A stretch of 59,935 bases of DNA from Clostridium jeddahitimonense. GTDB lineage: Bacteria; Bacillota; Clostridia; Clostridiales; Clostridiaceae. Numbering within the stretch: the stretch's first letter is position 1; each line of letters starts with the position of its first letter. The notes under the pieces are model-generated. The model saw only the letters and a list, made by a program, of their open reading frames with translations, did not search any database and was not told the origin of the DNA. The DNA is taken from positions 485,860 through 545,794 of the forward strand of contig LM994670.1 in the NCBI GenBank assembly GCA_000753455.2. The letters are read 5' to 3'. The position numbers and the translations under genes were made by a program. This document shows positions 16,493 to 24,689 of the stretch, piece by piece.

Positions 16493-17377
16493 ATGAGCTG
16501 TAATAATAATTGTTTTATGGTTGGAAAAGAAAAATATAGAGATATAAATTCTTTATTAAATAAAAAAATTAATGAGAAAAAAGTTTTAATAGCTGTTCAT
16601 AGAGGAAGTCCAGGTGGGAATATAATAGAAAATACAATTCCTGCATATCATAATTCATTAAGACTTGGTGGAGATATGTTTGAGATGGATGTAATTAAAT
16701 CTACTGATGGTATTTTATATACATTCCATGATGGAACTGAGCGTAGAAATCTAAAAGAAGAAGATAACATAAAAACTATGTCTTCAGAAAAAATAGATAG
16801 TTTATTTTATTATAATAGTATTGGGGCGCCAAGTGAATTTAAAGTAGAACGTTTTGAAGATGTTGTTAAAGAGTTTAATAAAGGTGAACTTTACAATATA
16901 GATAGGGCATGGGATATATTCCCGGAGGTATTTGAGGCTTTAAATAAATATGATTATGCAATTGGGCAAGCCTTGTTTAAATCACCTGTTAAAAAAGAAA
17001 TCTTAGAGTTCTTAGAAAAGAACGAAAAAAAATATATGTATATGCCGATAGTATACTCTTTAGAAGAAATAGAAGAGGTATTAAGCTACGAGAATATAAA
17101 TCTTGTAGGGTTAGAAATTATTGCAAAAGATACAGAATGTGATTTGTTTAATGATGATGTACTAGATCGCTTAAAGAGTAAAGGGTTATTCCTTTGGGTT
17201 AATGCAATAACATTAGATAAAGAAATTGTACTATATGGCAAATTAGATGATAATATTTCTGTTATCGAAGGACCTGAAAATGGATGGGGAAAATTATTTG
17301 AAAAGAAAATTGATATAATTCAAACAGATTGGCCTAGTCTTTTAAAGGAATATAGAGATAAATATTTTAATAAATAA
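16493..17377 (+). CDS. Glycerophosphodiester phosphodiesterase family protein (cytoplasmic)
   Basis: This is a 294-aa GDPD-like TIM barrel without a signal peptide. Catalytic-type motifs are VHRGSPGGN with ENTIPAYHNS (His, Glu), FEMDVIKSTDGILYTFHDG (Glu-x-Asp, then His) and, late in the chain, a divergent barrel end IIQTDWPSLL. The usual substrate class is glycerophosphodiesters, yielding glycerol 3-phosphate and an alcohol. The ATG follows AGGAGAAGACG and lies 9 bases after the permease stop, so it is the last gene of the importer operon. That placement suggests the imported solute is hydrolysed inside the cell. The GDPD barrel is divergent in the middle, so substrate assignment is tentative. 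Confidence 0.85.
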   Translation: MSCNNNCFMVGKEKYRDINSLLNKKINEKKVLIAVHRGSPGGNIIENTIPAYHNSLRLGGDMFEMDVIKSTDGILYTFHDGTERRNLKEEDNIKTMSSEKIDSLFYYNSIGAPSEFKVERFEDVVKEFNKGELYNIDRAWDIFPEVFEALNKYDYAIGQALFKSPVKKEILEFLEKNEKKYMYMPIVYSLEEIEEVLSYENINLVGLEIIAKDTECDLFNDDVLDRLKSKGLFLWVNAITLDKEIVLYGKLDDNISVIEGPENGWGKLFEKKIDIIQTDWPSLLKEYRDKYFNK

Positions 17378-17389
17378 TAATACTAAGGT

Positions 17390-17429
17390 AAAATTCCAAA
17401 TTGATGATATTATATCAGTTTGGAATTTT
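17390..17429 (+). terminator. Terminator of the importer operon
   Basis: AAAATTCCAAA pairs with TTTGGAATTTT, with an inner TTGAT / ATCAG extension, and runs into T-rich sequence. Confidence 0.85.
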
Positions 17430-17453
17430 TATTTTATATGAGAGGAGAAGATT

Positions 17454-18131
17454 ATGGAAAAGCTATATGAACTAAATATGATATCTACATTTTTTAGACT
17501 ATTATTAGCCTTAATTTGTGGGGGGATTTTAGGCGTTGAAAGAGGTAAAAAAAATAGGCCTGCAGGCTTTAGAACATATATGCTAGTTTGTGTTGCATCT
17601 GCTATGGTTATGATTACTAATCAATATATATCTGAAATGTATTCGACTGGAGACCCATCAAGAATGGGAGCGCAAGTAATAAGTGGAATAGGTTTTCTAG
17701 GTGCAGGCACAATTATAGTTACTGGTAGAAATAGAGTCACAGGTCTAACTACAGCAGCAGGATTGTGGGCATCTGCATGTATTGGCCTTACTATAGGTGT
17801 TGGATTTTATTCAGGAGCAATAATAGGATGTATTATGATTTTTGTAGCTATGGCATTATTACATGGTGTTGATGATAGGATTACATCTTTGGCAAAGGAA
17901 GTTATAGTATATATAGAATTTGCTAGTATAAGTAACTTAAGTGTTTTTTTAGAGTATGTAAAATATCATAATATGAAAGTAATAGATTTAGAGTTAATAA
18001 AATCTAATGAGTTAAATGAGCCTATAGTAGGTGGAATATTTACATTAAAATTGCTTGAAAAAACTGAGTATATAGATATTATAGAATTACTAGGTAAATC
18101 AGAAGGTGTTTGTAGTATAGAGGAAATTTAA
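17454..18131 (+). CDS. MgtC/SapB family membrane protein
   Basis: This is a 225-aa protein with four or five N-terminal helices (to about residue 145) carrying the family signatures GGILGVERGKKNRPAGFRTY and GIGFLGAGTIIV, then TGLTTAAGLWASACIG. A cytoplasmic C-terminal domain of about 80 residues has an ACT-like strand/helix pattern. The family is linked to magnesium limitation and regulation of membrane ATPases in other bacteria. GAGAGGAG precedes the ATG. It appears monocistronic. No riboswitch-like leader is visible in the short upstream gap. Confidence 0.9.
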   Translation: MEKLYELNMISTFFRLLLALICGGILGVERGKKNRPAGFRTYMLVCVASAMVMITNQYISEMYSTGDPSRMGAQVISGIGFLGAGTIIVTGRNRVTGLTTAAGLWASACIGLTIGVGFYSGAIIGCIMIFVAMALLHGVDDRITSLAKEVIVYIEFASISNLSVFLEYVKYHNMKVIDLELIKSNELNEPIVGGIFTLKLLEKTEYIDIIELLGKSEGVCSIEEI

Positions 18132-18257
18132 AATTAGTTTTACATGAAGCTTAAGTTGAATAAATTTATAGACTGATGTAAATATGCAATATATAATTAA
18201 AGAAATGATGAAAAGTAAATTCTTAAGGGGAAAAAGTTAAGTTTGGGAGGATACTTT

Positions 18258-19337
18258 ATGGTTAATTTAGAAGTGCTAAAAGAATTATCTGATGCATTTG
18301 GACCATCAGGTTTTGAAGATGATGTAGTAGAAGTTATAAAGAAGCATTGTAAGGATATGATAGTAGAAAACGATGCTATGAATAATGTTTTTGCAAGATT
18401 AAAAAGTAATGGGAATAAAAAGATAACAGTAATGTTAGATGCTCATACTGATGAAGTTGGATTTATGGTACAAGCAATAAATGATAATGGATTATTAAGT
18501 ATAGTAAAGCTTGGAGGATGGCATAATACTACTATTCCTGCACATACTGTTTATATAAAAAATAGAGATGGTGAATTAATAAGAGGAATTACAACATCTA
18601 AGCCCTCGCATTTTATGAGTGCAGCAGAAAAAGCTAGTAGTTCTCTTGAGATTGAGGATATTTTTATTGATGTCGGAGTAATCAGTAGGGAAGAAGTTAT
18701 AGATATATTTAAAATTAAGGTTGGAGACCCAGTTGCACCAAATGTAGAGTTTGATTTTAATGAGAAAACAGGTATATGTTTTGGAAAGGCTTTTGATAAC
18801 AGAGTAGGCTGTTTCTGCATTATTGAAACTTTAAGGGCTTTAGCAAAAGTAACAGATTTAGAGGTGAATGTAGTTGGTGCATTTGCAGCTCAAGAAGAGG
18901 TTGGAATTCGTGGAGCTCAAATAACAACTAATGTTGTTAATCCAGACTTGGCCATTGTTTTTGAAGGTTCACCAGCAGATGATTTATATTACTCAAAAAA
19001 TATATCTCAAGGGACTTTAAAGAACGGTGCTCAAATTAGAAATTTAGACCAAGGATATATAGGCAATCCTTTATTTATAAGATTTGCAGAAGAACTTGCT
19101 GATAATAATTCTATAAGATATCAAAATGCAGTAAGACGTGGAGGTTCTACTGATGCAGCAAAGATAAGCTTAGGAAATAAGGCAGTTCCTTGTTTAGTGT
19201 TAGGAATTCCATCAAGATATGTACATAGTCATTATAATTACTGTGCAAAAGATGATATAGAAGCAGCAGTATCTTTAGCTGTAGAAGTTATTAAGAATTT
19301 AAATGAACAGTTAATTAATAAGATTATGAGAAAGTAA
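18258..19337 (+). CDS. M42 family metallopeptidase (glutamyl aminopeptidase type)
   Basis: This is a 359-aa cytosolic di-zinc aminopeptidase of the M42 family, which forms tetrahedral dodecamers. It begins LEVLKELSDAFGPSGFEDDV, a typical family N-terminus. Metal ligands are seen in VMLDAHTDEVGFM (His, Asp), GKAFDNRVGCF (bridging Asp), AAQEEVGIRGAQ (Glu pair), AIVFEGSPADD and IPSRYVHSHYN (His). ATG 18258 is chosen because GGAGG lies 7 bases before it; an in-frame TTG at 18243 precedes the Shine-Dalgarno. It is monocistronic with a terminator. It probably trims peptides for amino-acid supply; specificity is not visible. Confidence 0.94.
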   Translation: MVNLEVLKELSDAFGPSGFEDDVVEVIKKHCKDMIVENDAMNNVFARLKSNGNKKITVMLDAHTDEVGFMVQAINDNGLLSIVKLGGWHNTTIPAHTVYIKNRDGELIRGITTSKPSHFMSAAEKASSSLEIEDIFIDVGVISREEVIDIFKIKVGDPVAPNVEFDFNEKTGICFGKAFDNRVGCFCIIETLRALAKVTDLEVNVVGAFAAQEEVGIRGAQITTNVVNPDLAIVFEGSPADDLYYSKNISQGTLKNGAQIRNLDQGYIGNPLFIRFAEELADNNSIRYQNAVRRGGSTDAAKISLGNKAVPCLVLGIPSRYVHSHYNYCAKDDIEAAVSLAVEVIKNLNEQLINKIMRK

Positions 19338-19344
19338 TTAATAT

Positions 19345-19378
19345 AAAAGCTATACTTATTAATTTAAGTATAGCTTTT
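19345..19378 (+). terminator. Terminator of the M42 peptidase gene
   Basis: AAAAGCTATACTTA and its exact complement enclose a 6-base loop, ending in TTTT. Confidence 0.88.
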
Positions 19379-19440
19379 AAGTTTATTTGATTTATAAGTA
19401 TTGGAATTAAAGAGTTAATTATAAATGCTTTAATATTTAA

Positions 19441-20090
19441 TTACTTGAATTTTTGCGGAAATTGTTTGATTATGCCATCAACGATTATATCCGCAAACAT
19501 AATCATATGGTCTTCACCTTTATCAAACGCATTAATATCTGCTTTCCAATCTTTATTTAATCTAGCTACGGCTTGAGCTGTAACAAAATCTAAATGTTTA
19601 TGTAGCATATCTTTTAAAGTTTCATTTGAATAGTTAGGATTAGCAGAACTTAAAAAATCAGCTATTTGGTCAGCATTATTATACCATAATTTGTTGTATT
19701 TCTCTAAATCAGCTTTATTTCCGCTCTTAGCAGAATCAACAACTTGACCAGCAAGTTCTATATGCTCTCTCAATAGTTTGGCAAGTTTATTTCCTGCGTC
19801 TTCGCCGTAGTAAGGTTTAATTGAATTGCCGATATCATCTTGGTTTCTAAGAAGTCTTTCTAGTACATCACCTTTATCTTCAAGTGAAGCTAGATCGCTT
19901 ACAATAAAACTTCTAGTCCATAAAACATGGTCTATCCAAAGTCTCCTTTCTGCATTCTTAAATCACATGTAGCTTTGTTATAAGGCATATCTTTGGATTC
20001 CCTATCCGCTAAGGCTTGAACCTTAGTTGGTGATAAGATTAAGGATAATAAAAACAGTGAAAAGAATATGTTTCTTAAAATTTTTTTCAT
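19441..20090 (-). pseudogene. Secreted helical protein of unknown function, frameshifted near the N-terminus
   Basis: Read from ATG 20090 (Shine-Dalgarno AGGAG), the gene gives a signal peptide (KKILRNIFFSLFLLSLILS, then VQALA) and continues through NKATCDLRMQKGDFG to a stop near 19925. The adjacent frame continues without break as NAERRLWIDHVLWTRSF and then to the natural end at 19441. Inserting one A in the run at about 19964-19968 would join them as CDLRNAERRLWIDHVLW. The full product would be about 215 aa, helical, probably extracellular, with pairs of Trp and His but no recognised motif. The break may be a real mutation or a one-base error in an A-run; both halves look under coding constraint. 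Confidence 0.75.
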
Positions 20091-20208
20091 TAATATATAC
20101 TCCTTTAATAATTAAATTTCAACCTTAGTTTTTTTCAAGTCGTATAGAAGTATACATAATTAATATATATTTTACTTAACTAGAGATTATGTATAAATAT
20201 GATAATAT

Positions 20209-20243
20209 AGCATTCACTTACTTCATAAGTAAAGAGTAATGCT
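20209..20243. promoter_or_regulatory. Imperfect palindrome upstream of the GntR gene
   Basis: AGCATT ... AATGCT enclose ACTTACTT-CAT-AAGTAAAG. It lies in the 298-base gap between the frameshifted secreted-protein gene and the GntR gene. It has half-site resemblance (AAGTAA) to the large operator at 21083, so it may be an autoregulatory site. Nothing else is clear in this gap. Confidence 0.4.
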
Positions 20244-20388
20244 TATAGTAACAAATAATTATAAATCTAAAAATTATTTATTCTATTTTAATAAGGTAAT
20301 AAAAGGTTAAAGATATATTGTTTTGTAGGAATATATATTTTATACTAGTTTATTAGATAGATAAAATTATAAAAAAGGGAAAATAAGA

Positions 20389-21033
20389 ATGGAAGAGAAA
20401 ATGAAGAATAAAATTTCTACCCCAAGATATCAGCAAATTGCAATTGAAATTGCTACTAGGATTGCTAGTGAAGAATATAGAATTGGAGAAAAGATATATG
20501 CACGTTCTAATATAGCAGGACAATATGGAGTTTCACCAGAAACCGCAAGACGCGCAATTTCTGTTTTGTGTGATTTAAATATAGTTTCATCAGAAAAGGG
20601 AAGTGGAGTAACCATAAAATCACATAAAAATGCAGTTAACTTTATTAAGCAGCATAGCAAACGTAAAACTATTGATACTATAAAAGAAAATATATTGGAT
20701 AGTATAGATAGACAACAGAAGGAAATGGATACATTAAATAGGCACTTATCTGATTTGATTATTGCGTCAGAGCATTTTAGATCAATGAATCCGTTTATGC
20801 CTTTTGAAGTAAGAATTACTTCAAAATGTATATATTTAAATAAGACTATTTCTGAAATTCAATTTTGGCAAAATACTGGAGCAACTGTATTAGCTATACA
20901 AAGAAATGACATGATGATAAAATCTCCAGGACCATATGCCATATTATTAGAAAATGATATTTTATATTTTTTATCTCAAGATGATAATTCAAAGCAAGTT
21001 AAAGATTTTTTATATCCATTAACTGAGGAATAA
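20389..21033 (+). CDS. GntR-family regulator with C-terminal RCK_C/TrkA_C-like domain
   Basis: This is a 214-aa regulator. Residues about 10-85 are a GntR winged helix (PRYQQIAIEIATRIASEEY, GVSPETARRAISVLCDLNIV, GSGVTI). A coiled-coil linker (about 95-130) leads to an 80-residue domain with the TrkA_C strand pattern (FEVRITSKCIYLNKTISEIQ ... TVLAIQRNDMMIKSPGP). This architecture is known beside osmoprotectant-type and ergothioneine importers in Firmicutes. AAAGGGA precedes the ATG. The transporter genes start 80 bases downstream, behind a promoter that is enclosed by a 12-bp inverted repeat, the probable binding site. Confidence 0.9.
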   Translation: MEEKMKNKISTPRYQQIAIEIATRIASEEYRIGEKIYARSNIAGQYGVSPETARRAISVLCDLNIVSSEKGSGVTIKSHKNAVNFIKQHSKRKTIDTIKENILDSIDRQQKEMDTLNRHLSDLIIASEHFRSMNPFMPFEVRITSKCIYLNKTISEIQFWQNTGATVLAIQRNDMMIKSPGPYAILLENDILYFLSQDDNSKQVKDFLYPLTEE

Positions 21034-21037
21034 ACTG

Positions 21038-21070
21038 AAGGTGCTCAAGAATAAATTTGAGCACCTTTTC
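21038..21070 (+). terminator. Terminator between the GntR gene and the transporter
   Basis: AAGGTGCTCAA and its complement, with an 8-base loop, run into TTTT. It separates regulator and transporter transcription. Confidence 0.88.
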
Positions 21071-21076
21071 CAATAT

Positions 21077-21118
21077 TTGACTAAGTAACAACTTTGGTGT
21101 ATAATAAAGTTGTTACTT
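21077..21118 (+). promoter_or_regulatory. Transporter promoter enclosed by a 12-bp inverted repeat
   Basis: TTGACT (21077-21082) and TATAAT (21100-21105) have a 17-base spacer. AAGTAACAACTT (21083-21094) and its exact complement (21107-21118), 12 bases apart, fill the spacer and the region after the -10. Half-site centres are two helical turns apart, as expected for a dimeric repressor blocking the promoter. Confidence 0.85.
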
Positions 21119-21139
21119 TGGTTAAGAGGAGGAGAATTT

Positions 21140-22276
21140 ATGATTGAATTTAAGAATATTTCCAAAGGATATAAGAACAAAAAGATATTGAAAGGTATTG
21201 ACCTAAATATTGAAAAAGGAAAGCTAATTACAATTATTGGTGAGAGTGGGTGCGGAAAGACTACCCTATTAAAGATGATTAATAGATTAATTAAACCTAG
21301 TAGTGGGGCAATTTATATTGATGGAAAGAATATAAAATCAATTGATGAGGTTATGCTACGTAGAAATATTGGTTATGTAATACAACAAACGGGGTTATTT
21401 CCTCACATGACTATAAGAGAGAATATTGAACTTATTCCTAAGATGCAAAAAATAGATAATGATAAAATTCTTGAGAACACTAAAAAGTTAATGCAAATGG
21501 TAGGATTAAAAAGTGAAGAATTTTTAGATCGTTATCCAACTGAATTAAGTGGAGGACAACAGCAACGGGTCGGCGTTGCAAGAGCTTTTGCTAATGATCC
21601 AGATATTATTCTTATGGACGAGCCGTTTTCAGCGTTAGATCCGATGACAAGGTCAGATTTGCAGGATGAGCTTGTTGAATTACAGTCTAAATTAAAAAAG
21701 ACTATTGTGTTTGTTACACATGATATGGATGAAGCCATTAAGATTTCAGATATGATTTGCATAATGAAAGATGGAGAAATGTTACAATATGATACTCCGG
21801 AAAATATACTAAAGAATCCGGTTAATGATTTTGTTTCTAACTTTGTAGGTAAAAATAGGATATGGTCATCACCGGAATATATAAAGATTTCAGATATTAT
21901 GATAGATAAACCTGTTACTGCATATAAAGAATTATCTGTTTTTAAGTGTCTTGATAAGATGCGTCAGAAAAAGGTAGATAGTCTTCTAATCATTGATCCT
22001 AGTGAACGTAAGTTATTAGGTATTGTAAAAGCAAGTCGTTTAAGAAGTGTTGAAGATAAGACACAACCTGTAGAAAGCCTCATGAATGTTGATTTCCCAA
22101 CCCTTGTGATGAATGAAAGTATTTTAGATGCGTTGAAAATAGTTACAGAAGAACACATATCTACAGTTCCTGTTGTTGGTGATAATAATTGTTTATTAGG
22201 ATTAATCACAAAAAGTAGCTTAGTTACAACACTAAGTCAGCAATATTTTGATTTTGAAGAGGAGCAGGTAATATAA
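21140..22276 (+). CDS. Osmoprotectant/ergothioneine-type ABC importer ATPase with CBS pair
   Basis: This is a 378-aa ATPase. Walker A is GESGCGKTTL, the Q loop VIQQTGLFPH, the signature LSGGQQQRVGVARAF, Walker B IILMDEPFSALDP and the H loop VFVTHDMDEAI. Two CBS domains follow (about 250-370; MIDKPVTAYKELSVFKCL, VPVVGDNNCLLGLI), as in OpuCA and EgtV. ATG 21140 follows GGAGGAGA. A longer TTG reading frame would begin at the expected transcription start and lacks a Shine-Dalgarno. CBS domains in OpuA-type ATPases sense ionic strength or nucleotides. The next gene supplies the membrane and binding components. Confidence 0.93.
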   Translation: MIEFKNISKGYKNKKILKGIDLNIEKGKLITIIGESGCGKTTLLKMINRLIKPSSGAIYIDGKNIKSIDEVMLRRNIGYVIQQTGLFPHMTIRENIELIPKMQKIDNDKILENTKKLMQMVGLKSEEFLDRYPTELSGGQQQRVGVARAFANDPDIILMDEPFSALDPMTRSDLQDELVELQSKLKKTIVFVTHDMDEAIKISDMICIMKDGEMLQYDTPENILKNPVNDFVSNFVGKNRIWSSPEYIKISDIMIDKPVTAYKELSVFKCLDKMRQKKVDSLLIIDPSERKLLGIVKASRLRSVEDKTQPVESLMNVDFPTLVMNESILDALKIVTEEHISTVPVVGDNNCLLGLITKSSLVTTLSQQYFDFEEEQVI

Positions 22277-22277
22277 T

Positions 22278-23843
22278 ATGAGTTTGATTCAATATATACT
22301 AGAAAACCAATCGCAAATATTAGGATTATTAATAGAGCATATAAGATTGACGTCAATTTCTGTTGGAATGGCAATATTAATAGGAGTTCCTCTTGGAATA
22401 CTTATATCTTATGTATCAAAGGTAAGCAAACCAATATTATCTATAGCTAATGTTATTCAAGCTATACCTAGCATGGCACTACTTGGCTTTATGATACCTT
22501 TCTTAGGTATAGGTACAGCACCTGCAATAGTTGCAGTTGTTCTTTATTCACTTCTTCCTATAATAAAGAATACTTATACGGGAATAGAAAATATAACACC
22601 AGAAACTCTGGAAGCTGCAAAGGGGATTGGATTAACACCATTTCAAGTATTGATAAAGGTACAAATTCCTTTAGCCTTACCAGTAATTATGGCAGGAGTT
22701 CGTATTGCATCAGTAACTGCAGTTGGACTTATGACAATGGCAGCATTTATAGGTGCTGGTGGGTTAGGATATCTTGTATTTTCAGGGATTCGTACCTTGA
22801 ATAATAATCAAATATTAGCTGGCGCAATACCTGCTTGCTTATTAGCGTTATTTGTTGATTTCTTAATAGGGATAGTTGAAAACTTAGTTATGCCTATTAG
22901 TATGAAAAAGGGAAGTATTAATGATAAAAAGAAAAAGCGTATGGGACAAAAGGCAATATTAATTAGTACAAGCGTACTAATATTAATTATTTTTGTAACA
23001 ACTTCTGTTGGTAATGCTGGCGTAGGAGAACGTACAATTACTGTTGGTTCTAAAGATTATACGGAACAAGCTATTTTAAGTAATATGGTTGCGGATGTAA
23101 TTGAAGATAGAACAGATATAACTGTAAATAGAAAATTCGACTTAGGTGGAACTCAGGTTTGTTTTGGAGCATTGCAATCAGGAGATATAGATATGTACGT
23201 TGAGTATACTGGAACAGCGTATACTGATACCTTGAAACATCCTCCAATTAGTGATATGCAAGAGGTTTATAATACGGTAAAATCTGAGTTCAAAGAGTTG
23301 TATGATATAGAAGTTTTGAAACAAATGAACTTTAACAATACTTATGTTTTAGCTGTTTCAGAAGATATATCAAAAAAATATAATCTTGAAACTATAAGTG
23401 ATTTAGCAAAGGTTGCTAATAATATGAAATCAGCAACTACATTTGAGTTTTCAAATAGAGAAGATGGGTTAGTAGGATTACAAAAGGAATATAATTTTAA
23501 AGTTGGTGAAAGTTTGACTTTGGATAGTTCGCCTAGGTATACTGCATTAGTAAATGGTGATGTTGATATAATTGATGCGTTTGCTACTGATGGATTATTA
23601 AGAAAGTTTAACTTAAAAACTTTGATAGATGATAAAGATTTTTTCCCTCCATATTACCCAACACCAATTATTAAATCAGATACTTTAAATAAGTTTCCAG
23701 AAATAGAAGATGTCTTAGAAGAATTAGGGTCAATCCTTACTAATGATGTTATGAGTGAGCTAAATTATAGAGTTGATGAATTGCAAGAATCACCTGAGGG
23801 TGTAGCGAGAGATTTTCTTATAAGTAGTGGAATTATTAAATAA
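22278..23843 (+). CDS. ABC importer permease fused to its solute-binding domain (OpuC/EgtU type)
   Basis: This is a 521-aa fusion. Residues 1-215 form a six-helix permease with the EAA-like loop LEAAKGIGLTPFQVLIKVQI. A further membrane segment at about 228-248 exports the second half, a substrate-binding domain of the OpuAC/ProX type-2 class (ITVGSKDYTEQAILSNMV, DLGGTQVCFGAL, DMYVEYTGTAY, DAFATDGLL, FPPYYPTPII). The start is two bases after the ATPase stop. Known relatives import glycine betaine, choline, carnitine or ergothioneine. The sequence alone does not decide the ligand. Together with the ATPase it makes a complete two-gene importer. Confidence 0.92.
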   Translation: MSLIQYILENQSQILGLLIEHIRLTSISVGMAILIGVPLGILISYVSKVSKPILSIANVIQAIPSMALLGFMIPFLGIGTAPAIVAVVLYSLLPIIKNTYTGIENITPETLEAAKGIGLTPFQVLIKVQIPLALPVIMAGVRIASVTAVGLMTMAAFIGAGGLGYLVFSGIRTLNNNQILAGAIPACLLALFVDFLIGIVENLVMPISMKKGSINDKKKKRMGQKAILISTSVLILIIFVTTSVGNAGVGERTITVGSKDYTEQAILSNMVADVIEDRTDITVNRKFDLGGTQVCFGALQSGDIDMYVEYTGTAYTDTLKHPPISDMQEVYNTVKSEFKELYDIEVLKQMNFNNTYVLAVSEDISKKYNLETISDLAKVANNMKSATTFEFSNREDGLVGLQKEYNFKVGESLTLDSSPRYTALVNGDVDIIDAFATDGLLRKFNLKTLIDDKDFFPPYYPTPIIKSDTLNKFPEIEDVLEELGSILTNDVMSELNYRVDELQESPEGVARDFLISSGIIK

Positions 23844-23873
23844 AGTATAGTTTTAAAATAAAATATTTAAATT

Positions 23874-23929
23874 CTGTTAGATATCCTTATTGATAATTAT
23901 TTGTTTAAAATCAATAGGATATCTAACAG
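23874..23929. terminator. Large inverted repeat between convergent genes
   Basis: CTGTTAGATATCC followed by TTATTGAT pairs with ATCAATA-GGATATCTAACAG (one bulge), a 20-bp stem with a 15-base loop. T-runs are poor on both strands. It is probably a bidirectional terminator but could be a repeat element. Confidence 0.6.
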
Positions 23930-23937
23930 GTATCTAT

Positions 23938-24567
23938 CTAAAATTTATATCCGTACAAGAATACATTAATTGATTCATTAATTGAATCAAAGGCTAATTC
24001 TTTTTCAGCTAAGCGTTTAAAGTTTTGACTATCGTAAAATCCATAATTACATCTTGTATCAGTATATAGGTATAATGAACTAACATTCATTGATTTCATA
24101 TATTCAGATAAATAGTTCAATAATGTTTTTCCTATACCAAATCCCCTAGCTTCTTTAGAGACTATAAATAATTGTATACAACCTTCAAAGTTATCTTCTC
24201 TACCTTTTATAATTTCTTTATATATTTCTTGAATTTTAGCAAATTCTTTTATTACCTTTCTATTTTTTTCGTCTGCTAGAATTTTTTCGATTTCAGTTTC
24301 ATCAATTTTAGTAGTATTATGAATATTTTTTAATGATATTTTATCATCTTTAGCTTTACCTAAAATTAAACCTATCACTTTATTATTTTTTTCTGCAACT
24401 TTGCTAAATGAGCTATCATCTACACATTCCTGTAAGTAAAATCCAGTTACAGTATCTAATAATACTTCATCTTTTATAAATTCACCAAATCCAAAAGCTT
24501 CAGCAATAAGCTTTTTAATAGTGTCGTAATCCTTTTGCATTAAATCTCTATAAATAATTTTATCCAT
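23938..24567 (-). CDS. GNAT family N-acetyltransferase
   Basis: This is a 209-aa protein with the GNAT fold. After the N-terminal strand and helices, the acetyl-CoA loop is EARGFGIGKTLLNYLSEYM, preceded by the strand CIQLFIVSKE. The end has LYTDTRCNYGFYDSQNFKRL, typical of the family's motif B. A charged helical insert of about 55 residues (about 80-140) is longer than usual. GGGAG lies 10 bases before the ATG. It is divergent from a MerR regulator with a palindromic promoter between. The substrate is unknown. Confidence 0.88.
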   Translation of the reverse strand: MDKIIYRDLMQKDYDTIKKLIAEAFGFGEFIKDEVLLDTVTGFYLQECVDDSSFSKVAEKNNKVIGLILGKAKDDKISLKNIHNTTKIDETEIEKILADEKNRKVIKEFAKIQEIYKEIIKGREDNFEGCIQLFIVSKEARGFGIGKTLLNYLSEYMKSMNVSSLYLYTDTRCNYGFYDSQNFKRLAEKELAFDSINESINVFLYGYKF

Positions 24568-24607
24568 ATTAACAATTCTCCCTTTTACAAAAAATTAATT
24601 ATAGTAA

Positions 24608-24628
24608 TTTGGCCAAATACTATATAAT
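24608..24628 (+). promoter_or_regulatory. Palindrome ATTTGGCCAAAT next to the MerR promoter
   Basis: A perfect 12-bp palindrome (24608-24619) lies directly upstream of TATAAT (24623-24628), in the position where MerR proteins bind the promoter spacer. No good -35 is seen, as is normal for activator-dependent promoters. A similar TTGGCCAAAT occurs at 27335, upstream of the PTS gene. Confidence 0.55.
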
Positions 24629-24689
24629 GAAAATAAAGTATCCATTAAGGGGAGAGTCAATAATAATTTAAAAAGTAATGGAGGAATTT

